From Cronobacter malonaticus LMG 23826 (GTDB lineage Bacteria > Pseudomonadota > Gammaproteobacteria > Enterobacterales > Enterobacteriaceae), in contig NZ_CP013940.1 of assembly GCF_001277215.2 (NCBI RefSeq), positions 124,001 to 188,000 on the forward strand: a DNA stretch of 64,000 bases. The letters run 5' to 3'. The notes beneath the pieces are model-generated. The model made no database searches. It had not been told where the DNA came from and saw nothing but the letters and a program-made list of their open reading frames with translations. Shown in pieces: positions 43,232 through 53,252 of this stretch. The position numbers were made by a program, and so were the translations under genes. Numbering within the stretch: position 1 is the first letter of the stretch; every line of letters starts with the position of its first letter.

Positions 43232-45370
43232 TCAGAACAGGGGGCGAATGTCCGCAGAAGGGACCAGTTGCGGGTTGAAGCAGTTTTCGTAGTAGCGCTG
43301 GATTTCTTCGATACGGGTGCGGCTGCGCTGCCAGCGGCGCAGCGCGACGACGCCGTTATAGAGCGCGCAGATAAGCATCACCAGCATCAGGAGTGTGGTG
43401 CCGAAATAGCGCCACAACCCGGCGCTGTCCGGGATGCTGCTGAGCGTCACATGCTGCGTGCCGTTGGCGTCGGTGCGCAGGCTGGTGACGACGCCTTCCG
43501 CGTGGAACGGCGTCTGCATCAGCATACCCGCCAGCCGCTGAAACTCTTTCCACTGCTCCTGCGGCGGCAAATCATACAGCGATGTCGGCGGCAGCGGCTG
43601 ATTTACCATATCTTTGCCTTCGTCGCTGATAATCATAAAGCCGCCCGGCGGCGGGCTGTTCAGCGACTGCGCGGCGCGGCTGGTTTCACGCACAAAGAAC
43701 GGCGCGGTGGAGGCAACCACCAGATTATCGAGCGACTCGGCGCTGACCGGGCGCAGCAGGACGTTAATGCCGTCGAGCTTGCCTTCGCTGGCGCGTTTCA
43801 CGAGCGACGGCCAGTCTTTCGTGTTGCCAAGGTTCACCAGCGCGTTTTTGAGCCTGACGCACTCTTCTTCGCCGGTACACAGCGCTTCGGTTTTCAGCAC
43901 GATCTCCGCGAAATCATCCAGCAGCACCATGCCCGATTTCTGAATCGCCGACGCCAGTTGCGGGTTGATTTTGGTGTCGCCTTCCTGCGGATGCAGCTGG
44001 CGGTTAACCGCATCTGCCAGCGCCGTCGCTTTAGTCACCGTGTCGGATTCCGGCAGCGGCAGCGGGCTTGCGTTATTCCAGAGAATTTGCGAGCAGTCGA
44101 ACGGCATAAACGGGTAGTTCTGGCGGGTGGTATAGCGCCCCGGCAGATGGATATTACACATGCCTGTGCCGTTAATCCGTAGCGTGTCGCCAACGCGCAG
44201 GCCAGCTTCTTCAAGCTGCGCGACGCTTGTCGCTTCGACCGTTTGCGCGCCTTTGAGCCAGGAAAGCGTCAGCTTAAACGGCATATCGAGCGGCACCCAG
44301 ATGGTCAGGAGCAGCAGCACCAGCAGCGCGCCCGCGCCGATCACCGCGCTGCGCAGCCAGTGCTGGAGCGGAAAATGTTTTACTTCGTCATGCAGCGACA
44401 GAAAACGGCCCTGGCGCACGACATGCCTGTCCATGTAGATATCGATATCCGTTTTCTGGCCTAAATCATGCGCGATAAACGGCTGCCAGTGCGGCGGATA
44501 GATAAGGTCGATAATGCCGAGCGAAATATTATTGAGCTGTTCCTGATTGGTTTCGCCAAACAGGCCCCAGCGTTTGGGCGTGCCGCGCAGACAGTGAATT
44601 TCGCGCAGCGCCGTTTTCGCCGGCGGCGCATACAGCCCCCACAGGCCCGCGCCCAGCAGCAGAATCGCGCCGCCAGCCAGCCAGGGCAGCATCATTGGCG
44701 GTGTGACGAGGCAGAGGAAAAAGAGCACAAACGCGGCGCAAATCAGCAGCGCCTCGCGCAGCCCGTCCGGGCGTCCGAGCGCGTGCTCTTCCTGCGTCTC
44801 CTGACGAATATTCAGCAGTTCAATCTGTTCGCTCTCTTCGCCACGAATAGACGCCAGGCCGGACGCCGGGCCTTCCAGCACGTAGCCGCGGGCTTCATGC
44901 ACATGTTCCTGAATGGAATGACCATTCAGCGAGATAACCAGTGGCAATGTCGCGGTGCGGATAAGCTCGACGCTATTGTCGTCAGTGATGTATTGCTCAC
45001 AGAAGGGCGGCAGATGTACTTCTACCGAATCCAGGTAGTAGCGCCATTTGTTCGGATCGTCCGATGAGAGGCCGTAGCGGGTGATCGCCCGGCGTATGCA
45101 GTAGACGGTGCCGCTTTGCGGCGTCAGCGTTAACCGGACTGGCGGCTTAATCGCGCCGGTCGGCGTCGGTGAATCCTGAAAACGCGAGAGCGTTTCCAGA
45201 TAGCTTTCGATGGCGCTACGCTCTTCACTGCTGAGTTTACGGGTGGTGGCGCCAGCAAAGACCTGGGCGGGTAAACGAGGATGACGGGGGCGAATTTTGC
45301 GCTTTATCCACCAGCCTGCAATGACGATGCAGGCCAGCATAGCAGCGACTAAAATCAACAAGGTGCTCAT
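43232..45370 (-). CDS. igaA: IgaA (YrfF), brake on the Rcs envelope stress pathway
   Basis: IgaA sits in the inner membrane and restrains the Rcs phosphorelay through RcsD; loss is lethal in Salmonella and E. coli unless Rcs is off. It has 712 residues (E. coli 711). A membrane helix at the N-terminus (LLILVAAMLACIVIAGWW), a pair near 200-250, one near 340-360 and one near 650-675 give five in total, with a large periplasmic domain between the last two (about 365-650). It is divergent from nudE. Confidence 0.96.
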   Translation of the reverse strand: MSTLLILVAAMLACIVIAGWWIKRKIRPRHPRLPAQVFAGATTRKLSSEERSAIESYLETLSRFQDSPTPTGAIKPPVRLTLTPQSGTVYCIRRAITRYGLSSDDPNKWRYYLDSVEVHLPPFCEQYITDDNSVELIRTATLPLVISLNGHSIQEHVHEARGYVLEGPASGLASIRGEESEQIELLNIRQETQEEHALGRPDGLREALLICAAFVLFFLCLVTPPMMLPWLAGGAILLLGAGLWGLYAPPAKTALREIHCLRGTPKRWGLFGETNQEQLNNISLGIIDLIYPPHWQPFIAHDLGQKTDIDIYMDRHVVRQGRFLSLHDEVKHFPLQHWLRSAVIGAGALLVLLLLTIWVPLDMPFKLTLSWLKGAQTVEATSVAQLEEAGLRVGDTLRINGTGMCNIHLPGRYTTRQNYPFMPFDCSQILWNNASPLPLPESDTVTKATALADAVNRQLHPQEGDTKINPQLASAIQKSGMVLLDDFAEIVLKTEALCTGEEECVRLKNALVNLGNTKDWPSLVKRASEGKLDGINVLLRPVSAESLDNLVVASTAPFFVRETSRAAQSLNSPPPGGFMIISDEGKDMVNQPLPPTSLYDLPPQEQWKEFQRLAGMLMQTPFHAEGVVTSLRTDANGTQHVTLSSIPDSAGLWRYFGTTLLMLVMLICALYNGVVALRRWQRSRTRIEEIQRYYENCFNPQLVPSADIRPLF

Positions 45371-45706
45371 GCTTTCCCCATCAAATCACGGTACTCGATG
45401 CAAATGTAAACAAGTATTGCCTGTGCAACATTAAGGCAGAACAATGAACAAAAATCGACAGGTATGAGTTCAATTTGAGTGAAATTATTTGAGGCATACC
45501 AGCGGTAAATCAATGTTAGCAAAGCGGGAAGCGTGGAAATATCAGCAAATTCTTATTTTAAATTCAACCTCTTGACATAAATGGGTATTTAGGTTTTACG
45601 TGCGCGTGAAGTTGCATAAATGTAAATAAAAAACGATTCACATTGCCCGAACCGTGCGGTGTGTCGCACAATGAGCAAAGATATGGTTACCCGGTGGCCG
45701 GTTAAT
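45371..45706. promoter_or_regulatory. igaA-nudE divergent intergenic region (336 nt)
   Basis: No gene is seen. The stretch is AT-rich. TTGACA at 45572-45577 is a perfect -35 hexamer for nudE, but the -10 is unclear (TTTACG at 17 bases). Confidence 0.45.
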
Positions 45707-46267
45707 ATGAATAAACCTCTGCAAAAACCCACTATTTTAAATATTGAAACGGTCGCCCGTTCGCGTCTTTTCAGCGTTGAGCAGGTGAGCCTCGCCTTCA
45801 GCAATGGCGAGCAGCGCGTCTATGAGCGTATGCGTCCTTCGGAGCGCGAGGCGGTGATGATCGTGCCCATTATTGACGATCATCTGATCTTAATCCGTGA
45901 ATATGCTGTCGGCACCGAATCCTACGAGCTGGGCTTTTCCAAAGGGCTTATCGATCCGGGTGAAAATATTTACGAAGCGGCCAACCGCGAATTAAAAGAG
46001 GAAGTCGGCTTTGGCGCGAATCAACTGACGTTCCTGAAAAAACTCACCATGGCGCCGTCCTATTTCTCCAGCAGAATGAATATTCTGGTAGCGGAAGATC
46101 TCTACCCGGAAACGTTGCAGGGCGACGAGCCGGAGCCGCTGATTCAGGAGCGCTGGCCGCTCGCGCATATGATGGATCTGCTGGAAGATCCTGATTTCAG
46201 CGAAGCCCGCAACGTCAGCGCGCTGTTCCTGGTGCGCGAATGGCTGAAGATGCACGGCAGGCTGTAA
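45707..46267 (+). CDS. nudE: ADP compounds hydrolase NudE (Nudix)
   Basis: NudE splits ADP-ribose, NADH and Ap3A type compounds into mononucleotides. The ATG at 45707 (MNKPLQKPTILNIETVARSR) gives 186 residues, the E. coli length. The Nudix box is complete: GLIDPGENIYEAANRELKEE followed by VGFG. ATGs at 45659, 45671 and 45683 lie upstream but add residues not seen in the family. It is divergent from igaA and converges on mrcA. Confidence 0.97.
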   Translation: MNKPLQKPTILNIETVARSRLFSVEQVSLAFSNGEQRVYERMRPSEREAVMIVPIIDDHLILIREYAVGTESYELGFSKGLIDPGENIYEAANRELKEEVGFGANQLTFLKKLTMAPSYFSSRMNILVAEDLYPETLQGDEPEPLIQERWPLAHMMDLLEDPDFSEARNVSALFLVREWLKMHGRL

Positions 46268-46278
46268 TCGCCTCACAA

Positions 46279-46302
46279 AAAACGCCCGGCAAAGGGCGTT
46301 TT
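46279..46302 (+). terminator. terminator of nudE
   Basis: AAAACGCCC pairs with GGGCGTTTT across GGCAAA, 12 bases after the nudE stop. Confidence 0.85.
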
Positions 46303-46318
46303 CATCAGCGTGATACGT

Positions 46319-46350
46319 AAAAAAACGCCCCATGACGGGGCGTTTGTTGT
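46319..46350. terminator. terminator of mrcA, partly bidirectional
   Basis: AAACGCCCC pairs with GGGGCGTTT across ATGAC, with an A run before it giving T on the reverse strand. Just after the mrcA stop. Confidence 0.88.
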
Positions 46351-46354
46351 TTTA

Positions 46355-48907
46355 TCAGAACAGCTCGTGGGTTTCCCCGTTATCGATAATCGTCGTGCCG
46401 ACTTCATGCACCGCCTGCTGGGTCGGCTGCGTGCCTTCGATAAAGTACTCTTCACGGCTGTTGCCGCCATTCGCCAGCTGGCCAGTGCTGCGGTCGATAT
46501 TAACCGTCACGATGCCCGGCGGCGGCGTTAACGGCTCTTCCGGCACGCCTTCCAGCGCGGCCTTCATATACGCATCCCACGCAGGCTGCGCGCTTTTCGC
46601 GCCACCCTCATAGCCAGAGATCTGGTCTTTAATCGCACCCGAGGCCGTGGTGCGGCCGAGATCGCGGCGGTGATCGTCAAAGCCAATCCACACAGACGTC
46701 ACCACGCCCGGACCATAACCGGAGAACCAGGCGTCTTTTGAGCTGTTGGTCGTACCGGTTTTACCGCCGATATCGCGACGTTTGAGATCGCGTCCGGCGC
46801 GCCAGCCTGTTCCCTGCCAGCCCGGTTCGCCGAAGATATTGCTGTTCAGCGCGCTTTTAATCAAAAACGACAGCGGCGTGCTGATGACGTGCGGCGCATA
46901 CTGCGGCGCCGGGCTTTGCGCCACCAGATCGCGGTTCGCCTGCTCAAGCTGCGGCATCGGCACCGGCGCGTTCTGCTGTTCGGCAGAGGTGGCGACGTTT
47001 TCCACGTCTTTGTTTTCCAGCACGTTTGATTTCGGCGTTTCCCCGTAAATCACCGGGATATCGCAATCCGGGCAGGCGATTTTCGGCTTCGCCTCAAACA
47101 GCGGTTCGCCCTGAACGTTGGTAATTTTGCTGATAAACCACGGATCTACCAAAAAGCCGCCGTTCGCCATCACCGCATAGCCGCGCGCAACCTGCAGCGG
47201 CGTGAAGGACGCGGAGCCGAGCGCCAGCGATTCGGTATGCACGATATTCTGCGCCGGGAAGCCGAAACGCTGGAGATATTCCGCCGCGTAATCGACGCCC
47301 ATCGCGCGCATGGCGCGAACCATCACCACGTTTTTCGACTGGCCCAGGCCCTGGCGCAGACGAATTGGCCCGGCATATTCCGGCGGAGAGTTCTTCGGAC
47401 GCCAGTCAGAGCCTGCACCCGCATCCCAGCGGGAGATCGGCACGTCGTTCAGAATGCTCGCGAGCGTCAGGCCCTTGTCCATCGCCGCCGTATACAGGAA
47501 CGGCTTAATGTTCGAGCCGACCTGGCGCAGCGCCTGGGTCGCGCGGTTGAATTTGCTCTGGTTGAAATCAAAGCCGCCCACCAGCGCCAGTATCGAACCA
47601 TCTTTCGGGTTAATGGAGACCAGCGCTGAGTTGACATCCGGCACCTGCGCGAGCCACCAGCTGTCATCGACCTTACGCACCCAAATCTGCTGGCCCGCCT
47701 GCAACACGTCGGTGACGCGGCGCGGCGTCGGGCCCTGCGCGGTATCAGAGCGGTAAGGACGCGCCCAGCGCACGCCGTCCATCTTCAGCGACACCGAGGA
47801 GTTGTCGGCAAGCAGCGCCGTCGCTTCGTCAGGATTCGCCGAGGTGACCACCGCAGGCAGCAGCGGCCCGTAAGTCGGCAGATTTTTCAGCGAGTCGGTG
47901 ATTTTCTTGCTATCCCACGCCATCTCGCCCACGCGCCATAGCACGTTAGACGGGCCGCGATAACCGTGGCGCATGTCGTAATCCAGCACATTGTCGCGAA
48001 CTGCTTTTTGCGCGGCCTGCTGAATGCGGCGGGTAATCGTGGTGTAAACCTTATAACCGTCCTCGTAGGCATTTTCGCCGTAACGGCTGATCATCTCCTG
48101 ACGCACCATTTCCGTCAGGTAGGGTGCGGAAAACGCGATTTCCGGCGCGTGATAATTAGCGTCAATCGTTTCGCTGCGGGCATCGTCATACTGCGACTGG
48201 CTGATATAGCCCTCGCTCAGCATACGAGAGAGTACGACGTTGCGGCGCGCGGTGGCGCGCTCAAGGGAGTAGAGCGGGTTGAACGTCGATGGCGCTTTCG
48301 GCAGGCCAGCGATAACGGCGATTTCGCTTAAGGAGAGCTGATCCACCGTTTTGCCGAAATAGACCTGCGCGGCGGCACCCACGCCGTAGGCGCGATAGCC
48401 GAGGTAAATCTTGTTCAGGTAAAGCTCAAGGATCTCATCTTTCGTCAGCAGTTGCTCAATACGCACCGCGAGAAAGGCTTCCTTGATTTTACGCATCAGG
48501 GTGCGTTCCGGGCTTAAGAAGAAGTTACGCGCCAGCTGCTGCGTAATGGTACTCGCGCCCTGTGAGGCGTGACCGGAGAAGAGCGCCACACTCGCAGCAC
48601 GGAAAATCCCGATCGGATCGACGCCGTGGTGATCGTAAAAGCGACTGTCTTCCGTGGCGATAAACGCTTTGACCATTTCCGGCGGGATCTGATTGAGCGT
48701 CAGCGGGATACGGCGCTTTTCGCCGTACTGCGCGATCAGCTCGCCGTCAGCGCTATAGATCTGCATAGGAATTTGCAGCCGCACATCTTTCAGCGTGGCG
48801 ACGTCAGGTAACTGCGGCTCAATAAATTTATACAGGCCGTATATCGAGCCGGCTCCCAGCAGAATGCAAAAGACTGCAAGGAAGAATAAATACTTTACGA
48901 ACTTCAC
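46355..48907 (-). CDS. mrcA: penicillin-binding protein 1A
   Basis: PBP1A makes and crosslinks peptidoglycan at the inner membrane. It has 850 residues, the E. coli length. One N-terminal membrane helix is followed by a GT51 glycosyltransferase with catalytic Glu in ATEDSRFYDHHG (about 86), an OB-like domain, and a transpeptidase with Ser465 in SNIKPF, the SKN motif (GQSKNVV) and KTGTTNSSKD. The tail is short. Divergent from hofM. Confidence 0.98.
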   Translation of the reverse strand: MKFVKYLFFLAVFCILLGAGSIYGLYKFIEPQLPDVATLKDVRLQIPMQIYSADGELIAQYGEKRRIPLTLNQIPPEMVKAFIATEDSRFYDHHGVDPIGIFRAASVALFSGHASQGASTITQQLARNFFLSPERTLMRKIKEAFLAVRIEQLLTKDEILELYLNKIYLGYRAYGVGAAAQVYFGKTVDQLSLSEIAVIAGLPKAPSTFNPLYSLERATARRNVVLSRMLSEGYISQSQYDDARSETIDANYHAPEIAFSAPYLTEMVRQEMISRYGENAYEDGYKVYTTITRRIQQAAQKAVRDNVLDYDMRHGYRGPSNVLWRVGEMAWDSKKITDSLKNLPTYGPLLPAVVTSANPDEATALLADNSSVSLKMDGVRWARPYRSDTAQGPTPRRVTDVLQAGQQIWVRKVDDSWWLAQVPDVNSALVSINPKDGSILALVGGFDFNQSKFNRATQALRQVGSNIKPFLYTAAMDKGLTLASILNDVPISRWDAGAGSDWRPKNSPPEYAGPIRLRQGLGQSKNVVMVRAMRAMGVDYAAEYLQRFGFPAQNIVHTESLALGSASFTPLQVARGYAVMANGGFLVDPWFISKITNVQGEPLFEAKPKIACPDCDIPVIYGETPKSNVLENKDVENVATSAEQQNAPVPMPQLEQANRDLVAQSPAPQYAPHVISTPLSFLIKSALNSNIFGEPGWQGTGWRAGRDLKRRDIGGKTGTTNSSKDAWFSGYGPGVVTSVWIGFDDHRRDLGRTTASGAIKDQISGYEGGAKSAQPAWDAYMKAALEGVPEEPLTPPPGIVTVNIDRSTGQLANGGNSREEYFIEGTQPTQQAVHEVGTTIIDNGETHELF

Positions 48908-49026
48908 CGAGGATTTCCCATTTAGTTTCTGTTGGGCAGTTTATAAACAACCGCGCGGTAGTATAAAGGCAAGCCTGAAGCATTGATATGGCATTTTCAT
49001 TTTGCGCGACAGGGAGAACGTCAAAA

Positions 49027-49809
49027 ATGATCGTCGGGAAATGGCAGATAGGCTTGCATATTCAATCAGATAGCATCGTTGCCGTGGCGCTGGTGCGAAA
49101 GCAAGGCGGCTGGCGACAGCAGCGCTGGTGGATGCTTCCGCTGGCCCCTCATCAAGATGGCGAACAGCGCCGCCAGGCGTTAATTGAGGCGCTGACGCCG
49201 TGGCGCGCGCAGCTGCCGCGCTATTCTTCCATCCGGCTCGGGTTCCCGGCGCAGCGCACGCTACAGCGGGAACTTCCCCGGCCTGCGACCACGCTGTGCG
49301 AACCGGAATGCGAAGCCTGGCTTGGGGCCGTGGCCGCCCGGCAGCTCTCTCTGCCGCCCGACGCGCTGGCGTTTGATTATGCCGAACGCCAGGACGGCTA
49401 TGCCGTAACCGCCGCGCGCGCTGCGGAGGTGGCCGAACTGATGGCGTGCGCCCGCGCGCTGCGCTTTACGCCCGCCGCGCTGACGCCGGATGCAAGCGCG
49501 CTGGCCTGCCTCTTGCCATATACCGATGATGCCTGTCAGGCCATTGTGGCGCAGGCGGGCGCGCAGTGGCTGTGGGCGACCCGTGAACGCTGGGGCGTCT
49601 GTACGACGCCTGGCGTGGAAGGGCTAATGTCTCTTGGCGCGCAACTTGGCGTACAGGCGCAGGAGATCGCGCTGTGCGGCGCGTCCCTGGAAGCGGGCGG
49701 CTGGCAGCCGTTCGATCCCTGGCAGGTGATCACCTGGCCCTGCCTGCCAAAGCCCGAGGAGACCGGCCGTTTCGCCGTCGCGCTTGGGCTGGCGCTGGGA
49801 GCGGCGTGA
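49027..49809 (+). CDS. hofM: HofM, PilM-like assembly protein
   Basis: HofM (YrfD) is the PilM-type actin-like ATPase of the hofMNOPQ operon, the enterobacterial relative of the type IV pilus/DNA uptake machine. The ATG at 49027 has an AGGGAGAA ribosome site and gives 260 residues (E. coli 259). The N-terminus WQIGLHIQSDSIVAVALVRK fits a PilM beta-sheet start. E. coli needs these genes to use DNA as nutrient. It overlaps hofN (TGATG). Confidence 0.93.
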   Translation: MIVGKWQIGLHIQSDSIVAVALVRKQGGWRQQRWWMLPLAPHQDGEQRRQALIEALTPWRAQLPRYSSIRLGFPAQRTLQRELPRPATTLCEPECEAWLGAVAARQLSLPPDALAFDYAERQDGYAVTAARAAEVAELMACARALRFTPAALTPDASALACLLPYTDDACQAIVAQAGAQWLWATRERWGVCTTPGVEGLMSLGAQLGVQAQEIALCGASLEAGGWQPFDPWQVITWPCLPKPEETGRFAVALGLALGAA

Positions 49810-50360
49810 TGAAACGGCACATTAATCTTCTGCCGTGGCGGCATATCAGGCGGCGCACGCGGCTGATGCGCTGGGGCGGCTTTTTTCTTCTCGCGGTGCT
49901 GGCGGTTGTGCTCGCCGTTGTGGCCGGTCACTACGTCATCAAACATCAGCAGCGGGCGCTGCAGCAACAGCTTGATGCCCTGCTTACCACGCTGACGGCG
50001 CAGAAATCACGGCTGCGAGAGGCGCAGCTCGCTGCGGCGGAGTATGAGGCATTACGCGTGCGCTGGCAGCGTCGCGAAAGCGACCGTCAGGAGGTCGCGG
50101 CATGGCAGCAGCGTCTGCTGAGGCTCGCCGACGCCCTGCCAGCATCATTATGGCTCACCACGCTGCGTTTTCATGACGATCGTCTGGAGCTTACCGGCAA
50201 CGCGTATGAGCCGCAGGCGCTCAGCCTCTTTGAGGAAAACTTGCGAGCGCTTGCGCCTTTTACGCGGATAACGCCGGGTGAAACGCGCCGGGAGGCGGAG
50301 GGCTACTGGCACTTCACGCTTTCATTGCAAAAGGAGCAGGTCGATGCGGCTTCTCATTGA
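49809..50360 (+). CDS. hofN: HofN, PilN-like protein
   Basis: The ATG at 49809 overlaps the hofM stop and gives 183 residues (E. coli 179). The MKRHINLLPWRHIRRR start is the PilN signature that binds PilM, followed by a membrane helix (about 23-45), a coiled coil and a small ferredoxin-like domain. It overlaps hofO by 17 bases. Confidence 0.92.
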   Translation: MKRHINLLPWRHIRRRTRLMRWGGFFLLAVLAVVLAVVAGHYVIKHQQRALQQQLDALLTTLTAQKSRLREAQLAAAEYEALRVRWQRRESDRQEVAAWQQRLLRLADALPASLWLTTLRFHDDRLELTGNAYEPQALSLFEENLRALAPFTRITPGETRREAEGYWHFTLSLQKEQVDAASH

Positions 50361-50820
50361 TCGCTGGCTTTCCGGCCCGCTGGCGCTGCGCGCCGCGTGC
50401 GCTTGTGGCTGGCTGGCACTGCTGGCAGCGGCGGCTTACGCATGGCTGGCACCACTTTTACGCGATGTTAATCAGATGAAAATGCAATTTCGACAGCAGG
50501 CGGTTGAACTGCAAGCGCTACAGCGACGGCAGGCCGCGCAACCTGATCGGCGAGACGCCATCACAGCGCTTGAGGCGCAGCTTGTTCTTAAGCCGTTTTC
50601 ACCGCTGACGCTCAACCCCGGCCCGGACGGGCACCTTATCCGCTGGCAACCGCAAGGCGAGACGGGTGAGCTGGAACTGGCGCTGACGTGGCCGCATGTG
50701 CAAGCGGTTTTCGAATCGCTCGCGCAAACCGACATGCTGGCGCACGGGTTTACGCTGCGTCGTGAGAGCGAACAGCGCCTACGCATGACGCTACAGCTGG
50801 AGCGCGCCCATGAGAAGTAG
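50344..50820 (+). CDS. hofO: HofO, PilO-like protein
   Basis: The ATG at 50344 gives 158 residues (E. coli 146). One membrane helix (about 18-38) and a coiled coil are followed by a small domain, as in PilO-type partners of PilN. It overlaps both neighbours, hofN and hofP. Confidence 0.88.
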   Translation: MRLLIDRWLSGPLALRAACACGWLALLAAAAYAWLAPLLRDVNQMKMQFRQQAVELQALQRRQAAQPDRRDAITALEAQLVLKPFSPLTLNPGPDGHLIRWQPQGETGELELALTWPHVQAVFESLAQTDMLAHGFTLRRESEQRLRMTLQLERAHEK

Positions 50821-51220
50821 CGCGCTATGGATCTTACTGATGCTGGCGAGCTGCCCGGTCTGGGCCGGGCGTGACCCTTTTGCACCGCCGCAGGCGCGCT
50901 GTCAGCTGCATCAGGCCGATCTCTGGCGCTATGGCGGCATGGTGAAAAGGGGCGAGGCAGTGCGGGTGCTTTTGCAGACGCCGGAGAAAACGTGGCTGCG
51001 CGTCAGCCCCGGCGCGACACTCCCGACAGGCTGGAAGCTTACTGGCGTCGAGGCCAGTAAGGTGACGTTAACAAGTGGCGACGGGTGTCGCCCTTCGGTT
51101 CTGGTATGGACACTTAAGGATGCGCATCATGATAAGGAAATCCCTTCCTTTATTATTACTCGCGGCGACAACCGCCTGCGCCGCGCCCGCGAGCCCGGGC
51201 GTCTCGCTGGTGGCGGATGA
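50810..51220 (+). CDS. hofP: HofP, PilP-like protein
   Basis: The 136-residue protein starts with a signal peptide (MRSSALWILLMLASCPVWAG) and has the RDPFAPP segment common to PilP-like partners of the secretin. In E. coli it has 134 residues. The last 92 bases overlap hofQ in another frame, so its tail is probably weakly constrained. Confidence 0.85.
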   Translation: MRSSALWILLMLASCPVWAGRDPFAPPQARCQLHQADLWRYGGMVKRGEAVRVLLQTPEKTWLRVSPGATLPTGWKLTGVEASKVTLTSGDGCRPSVLVWTLKDAHHDKEIPSFIITRGDNRLRRAREPGRLAGGG

Positions 51221-52382
51221 AACGCCGGTCGTCCAGCTCTTGCAGGCGCTGGCTGAAAGCGAGCAGTTAAATCTGGTGGTCGCGCCGGGTGTGGAGGGTG
51301 TCGTCTCTTTGCATTTGCAGGACGTGCCCTGGCAGCAGGCGTTTCAGATGGTGACGGAGAGCGCGCGGTTGCGCTGGAGTAAAGAACGCAACATTTTGCG
51401 CGTCTTCCCTGAAAGCTGGGAGCAGCAAAATCAGGCGCAGCGCGACGCGGCTCGCCAGCAGCAGGAACGTAACCTGCCTCTGGCGAGTGAAACCCTCACG
51501 CTCCGCTATGCCGAGGCGACAGAGCTTGCCACAGCAATGGCGGCGCTCGGCGATAAGCTGATGACGCCGCGCGGTAGCGTCACGGTGGACAAGCGCACTA
51601 ACCGGCTGCTGATACGCGATACCGCAAGCGCTTTGCGTCAGGTGCAGGAGTGGGTCTCGAAAATGGATATCCCGGTAGGTCAGGTGGAACTGGCCGCGCA
51701 TATTGTCACCATTAACCAGCAGAGCCTGCGTGAGCTTGGCGTCAAGTGGAGTACCGCGGATGCCGACGGCCCCACGACGCTCTATCACCCGACCACCATT
51801 TCCGCGGATCTGGCGGTGGCGAACGCCACCACGCGGCTTGGTTTTAATATCGGGCGGATCGACGGGCGCATGCTGGAGTTTGAGCTTTCGGCGCTGGAGC
51901 AAAAACAGAAGGTAGAGATTATCGCGAGCCCCCGGCTGTTAGCGGCACATCAACAGCCAGCCAGCATTAAGCAGGGCAGTGAAATTCCGTATCAGGTGTC
52001 GAGCGGCGAAAGCGGGGCGACGTCAGTGGAGTTCAAAGAAGCGGTGCTCGGCATGGAAGTGACCCCTACTATTGGGCAGGGCGGACGTATTAAGCTTAAG
52101 CTGCGCATCAGTCAGAATATGCCGGGCCAGGCGCTGCAGCAGGCCGATGGCGAAGTGTTAGCCATTGATAAACAAGAAATCGAAACGCAGGTTGAAGTGA
52201 AAGACGGCGAAACGCTGGCACTTGGCGGAATTTTCCAGCAAAAAAATAAAGCGGGGAATGAACAGGTGCCTGTTTTGGGAAATATTCCGCTCCTCGGGAG
52301 CCTGTTTCGCCACGACGGTAAAGATAACGAAAAACGTGAACTGGTGGTGTTTATTACGCCGCGCATTGTTAATGGCGCATGA
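51129..52382 (+). CDS. hofQ: HofQ, secretin-like DNA uptake porin
   Basis: HofQ (ComE-like) is a short secretin, expected to form an outer membrane ring. The ATG at 51129 is preferred to 51120 since AAGGA lies 8 bases upstream; it gives 417 residues (E. coli 412). Signal peptide, N-domain, and C-terminal secretin domain with VPVLGNIPLLGSLF and VVFITPRI are visible. The gene ends the hofMNOPQ operon. Confidence 0.94.
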   Translation: MIRKSLPLLLLAATTACAAPASPGVSLVADETPVVQLLQALAESEQLNLVVAPGVEGVVSLHLQDVPWQQAFQMVTESARLRWSKERNILRVFPESWEQQNQAQRDAARQQQERNLPLASETLTLRYAEATELATAMAALGDKLMTPRGSVTVDKRTNRLLIRDTASALRQVQEWVSKMDIPVGQVELAAHIVTINQQSLRELGVKWSTADADGPTTLYHPTTISADLAVANATTRLGFNIGRIDGRMLEFELSALEQKQKVEIIASPRLLAAHQQPASIKQGSEIPYQVSSGESGATSVEFKEAVLGMEVTPTIGQGGRIKLKLRISQNMPGQALQQADGEVLAIDKQEIETQVEVKDGETLALGGIFQQKNKAGNEQVPVLGNIPLLGSLFRHDGKDNEKRELVVFITPRIVNGA

Positions 52383-52676
52383 GTACACAGGCGTTTTTCG
52401 CCATTATCGTCGCCGGATGTTTGACGCAGGGGTGGAATTAGCATACAAGGAGTACCGATTTGAGAGTCGGTCAAAGGCGGTGCATCCGTTGTTGTTTTTT
52501 CACTCCTGTGCGTCAGACGCGGTGATTTATTCGGTTGCCAAACTACCTTGAGTGTTGAGATAATTTTTGATCTGACTCTCGCACTATCGCTTAAGAGGTT
52601 TCAGTTCATTTCCCGCAGCTCAGGGTTATTGCACGCGGGTTTATCATCAACGAATTGTCTTAGTAGTACCGAAAAA
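52383..52676 (+). promoter_or_regulatory. aroK upstream leader region
   Basis: About 290 bases without a gene. From about 52590 the block TTAAGAGGTTTCAGTTCATT and the stretch up to the ATG look like the E. coli aroK upstream region as I recall it. No ribosome site of classical type is seen directly before the ATG. Confidence 0.45.
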
Positions 52677-53198
52677 ATGGCAGAGAAACGCAATATCTTT
52701 CTGGTTGGGCCTATGGGTGCTGGCAAAAGCACTATTGGGCGTCAGTTAGCACAACAGCTCAACATGGAATTTTACGACTCCGATCAGGAGATCGAAAAAC
52801 GTACCGGAGCTGATGTCGGCTGGGTCTTCGATGTAGAAGGCGAAGAAGGTTTCCGCGATCGCGAAGAAAAAGTCATCAATGAACTGACGGAAAAACAGGG
52901 TATTATACTGGCGACCGGCGGTGGCTCTGTCAAATCCCGCGAAACCCGCAATCGTCTCTCCGCGCGTGGCGTGGTGGTCTATCTGGAAACCACTATCGAA
53001 AAGCAGCTCGCCCGTACTCAGCGCGATAAAAAACGCCCGCTGTTGCAGGTTGATACGCCGCCGCGTGAAGTGCTCGAGGCGCTCGCTAACGAACGTAATC
53101 CGCTGTACGAAGAGATTGCCGACGTCACCATCCGTACTGACGATCAGAGCGCAAAAGTCGTGGCTAACCAGATTATCCATATGCTGGAAAACAACTAA
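52677..53198 (+). CDS. aroK: shikimate kinase I
   Basis: AroK phosphorylates shikimate in the aromatic amino acid pathway. The ATG at 52677 ([19 protein letters not shown]) gives 173 residues, the E. coli length. Walker [10 protein letters not shown] is at about 9-17, the shikimate-binding DSDQEIEKR lies near 34 and the lid [12 protein letters not shown] is present. It is 54 bases before aroB in one cluster. Confidence 0.98.
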   Translation: MAEKRNIFLVGPMGAGKSTIGRQLAQQLNMEFYDSDQEIEKRTGADVGWVFDVEGEEGFRDREEKVINELTEKQGIILATGGGSVKSRETRNRLSARGVVVYLETTIEKQLARTQRDKKRPLLQVDTPPREVLEALANERNPLYEEIADVTIRTDDQSAKVVANQIIHMLENN

Positions 53199-53252
53199 TT
53201 CCGGCGAATCCTTACTCACCTGCGGGTAAAGCACAGAAGGTTACTGAACGTC

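Noticed and set aside
45572..45600. Full sigma-70 promoter for nudE
   Set aside because: TTGACA is perfect but no convincing -10 follows at 16-18 bases, so only the -35 is mentioned.
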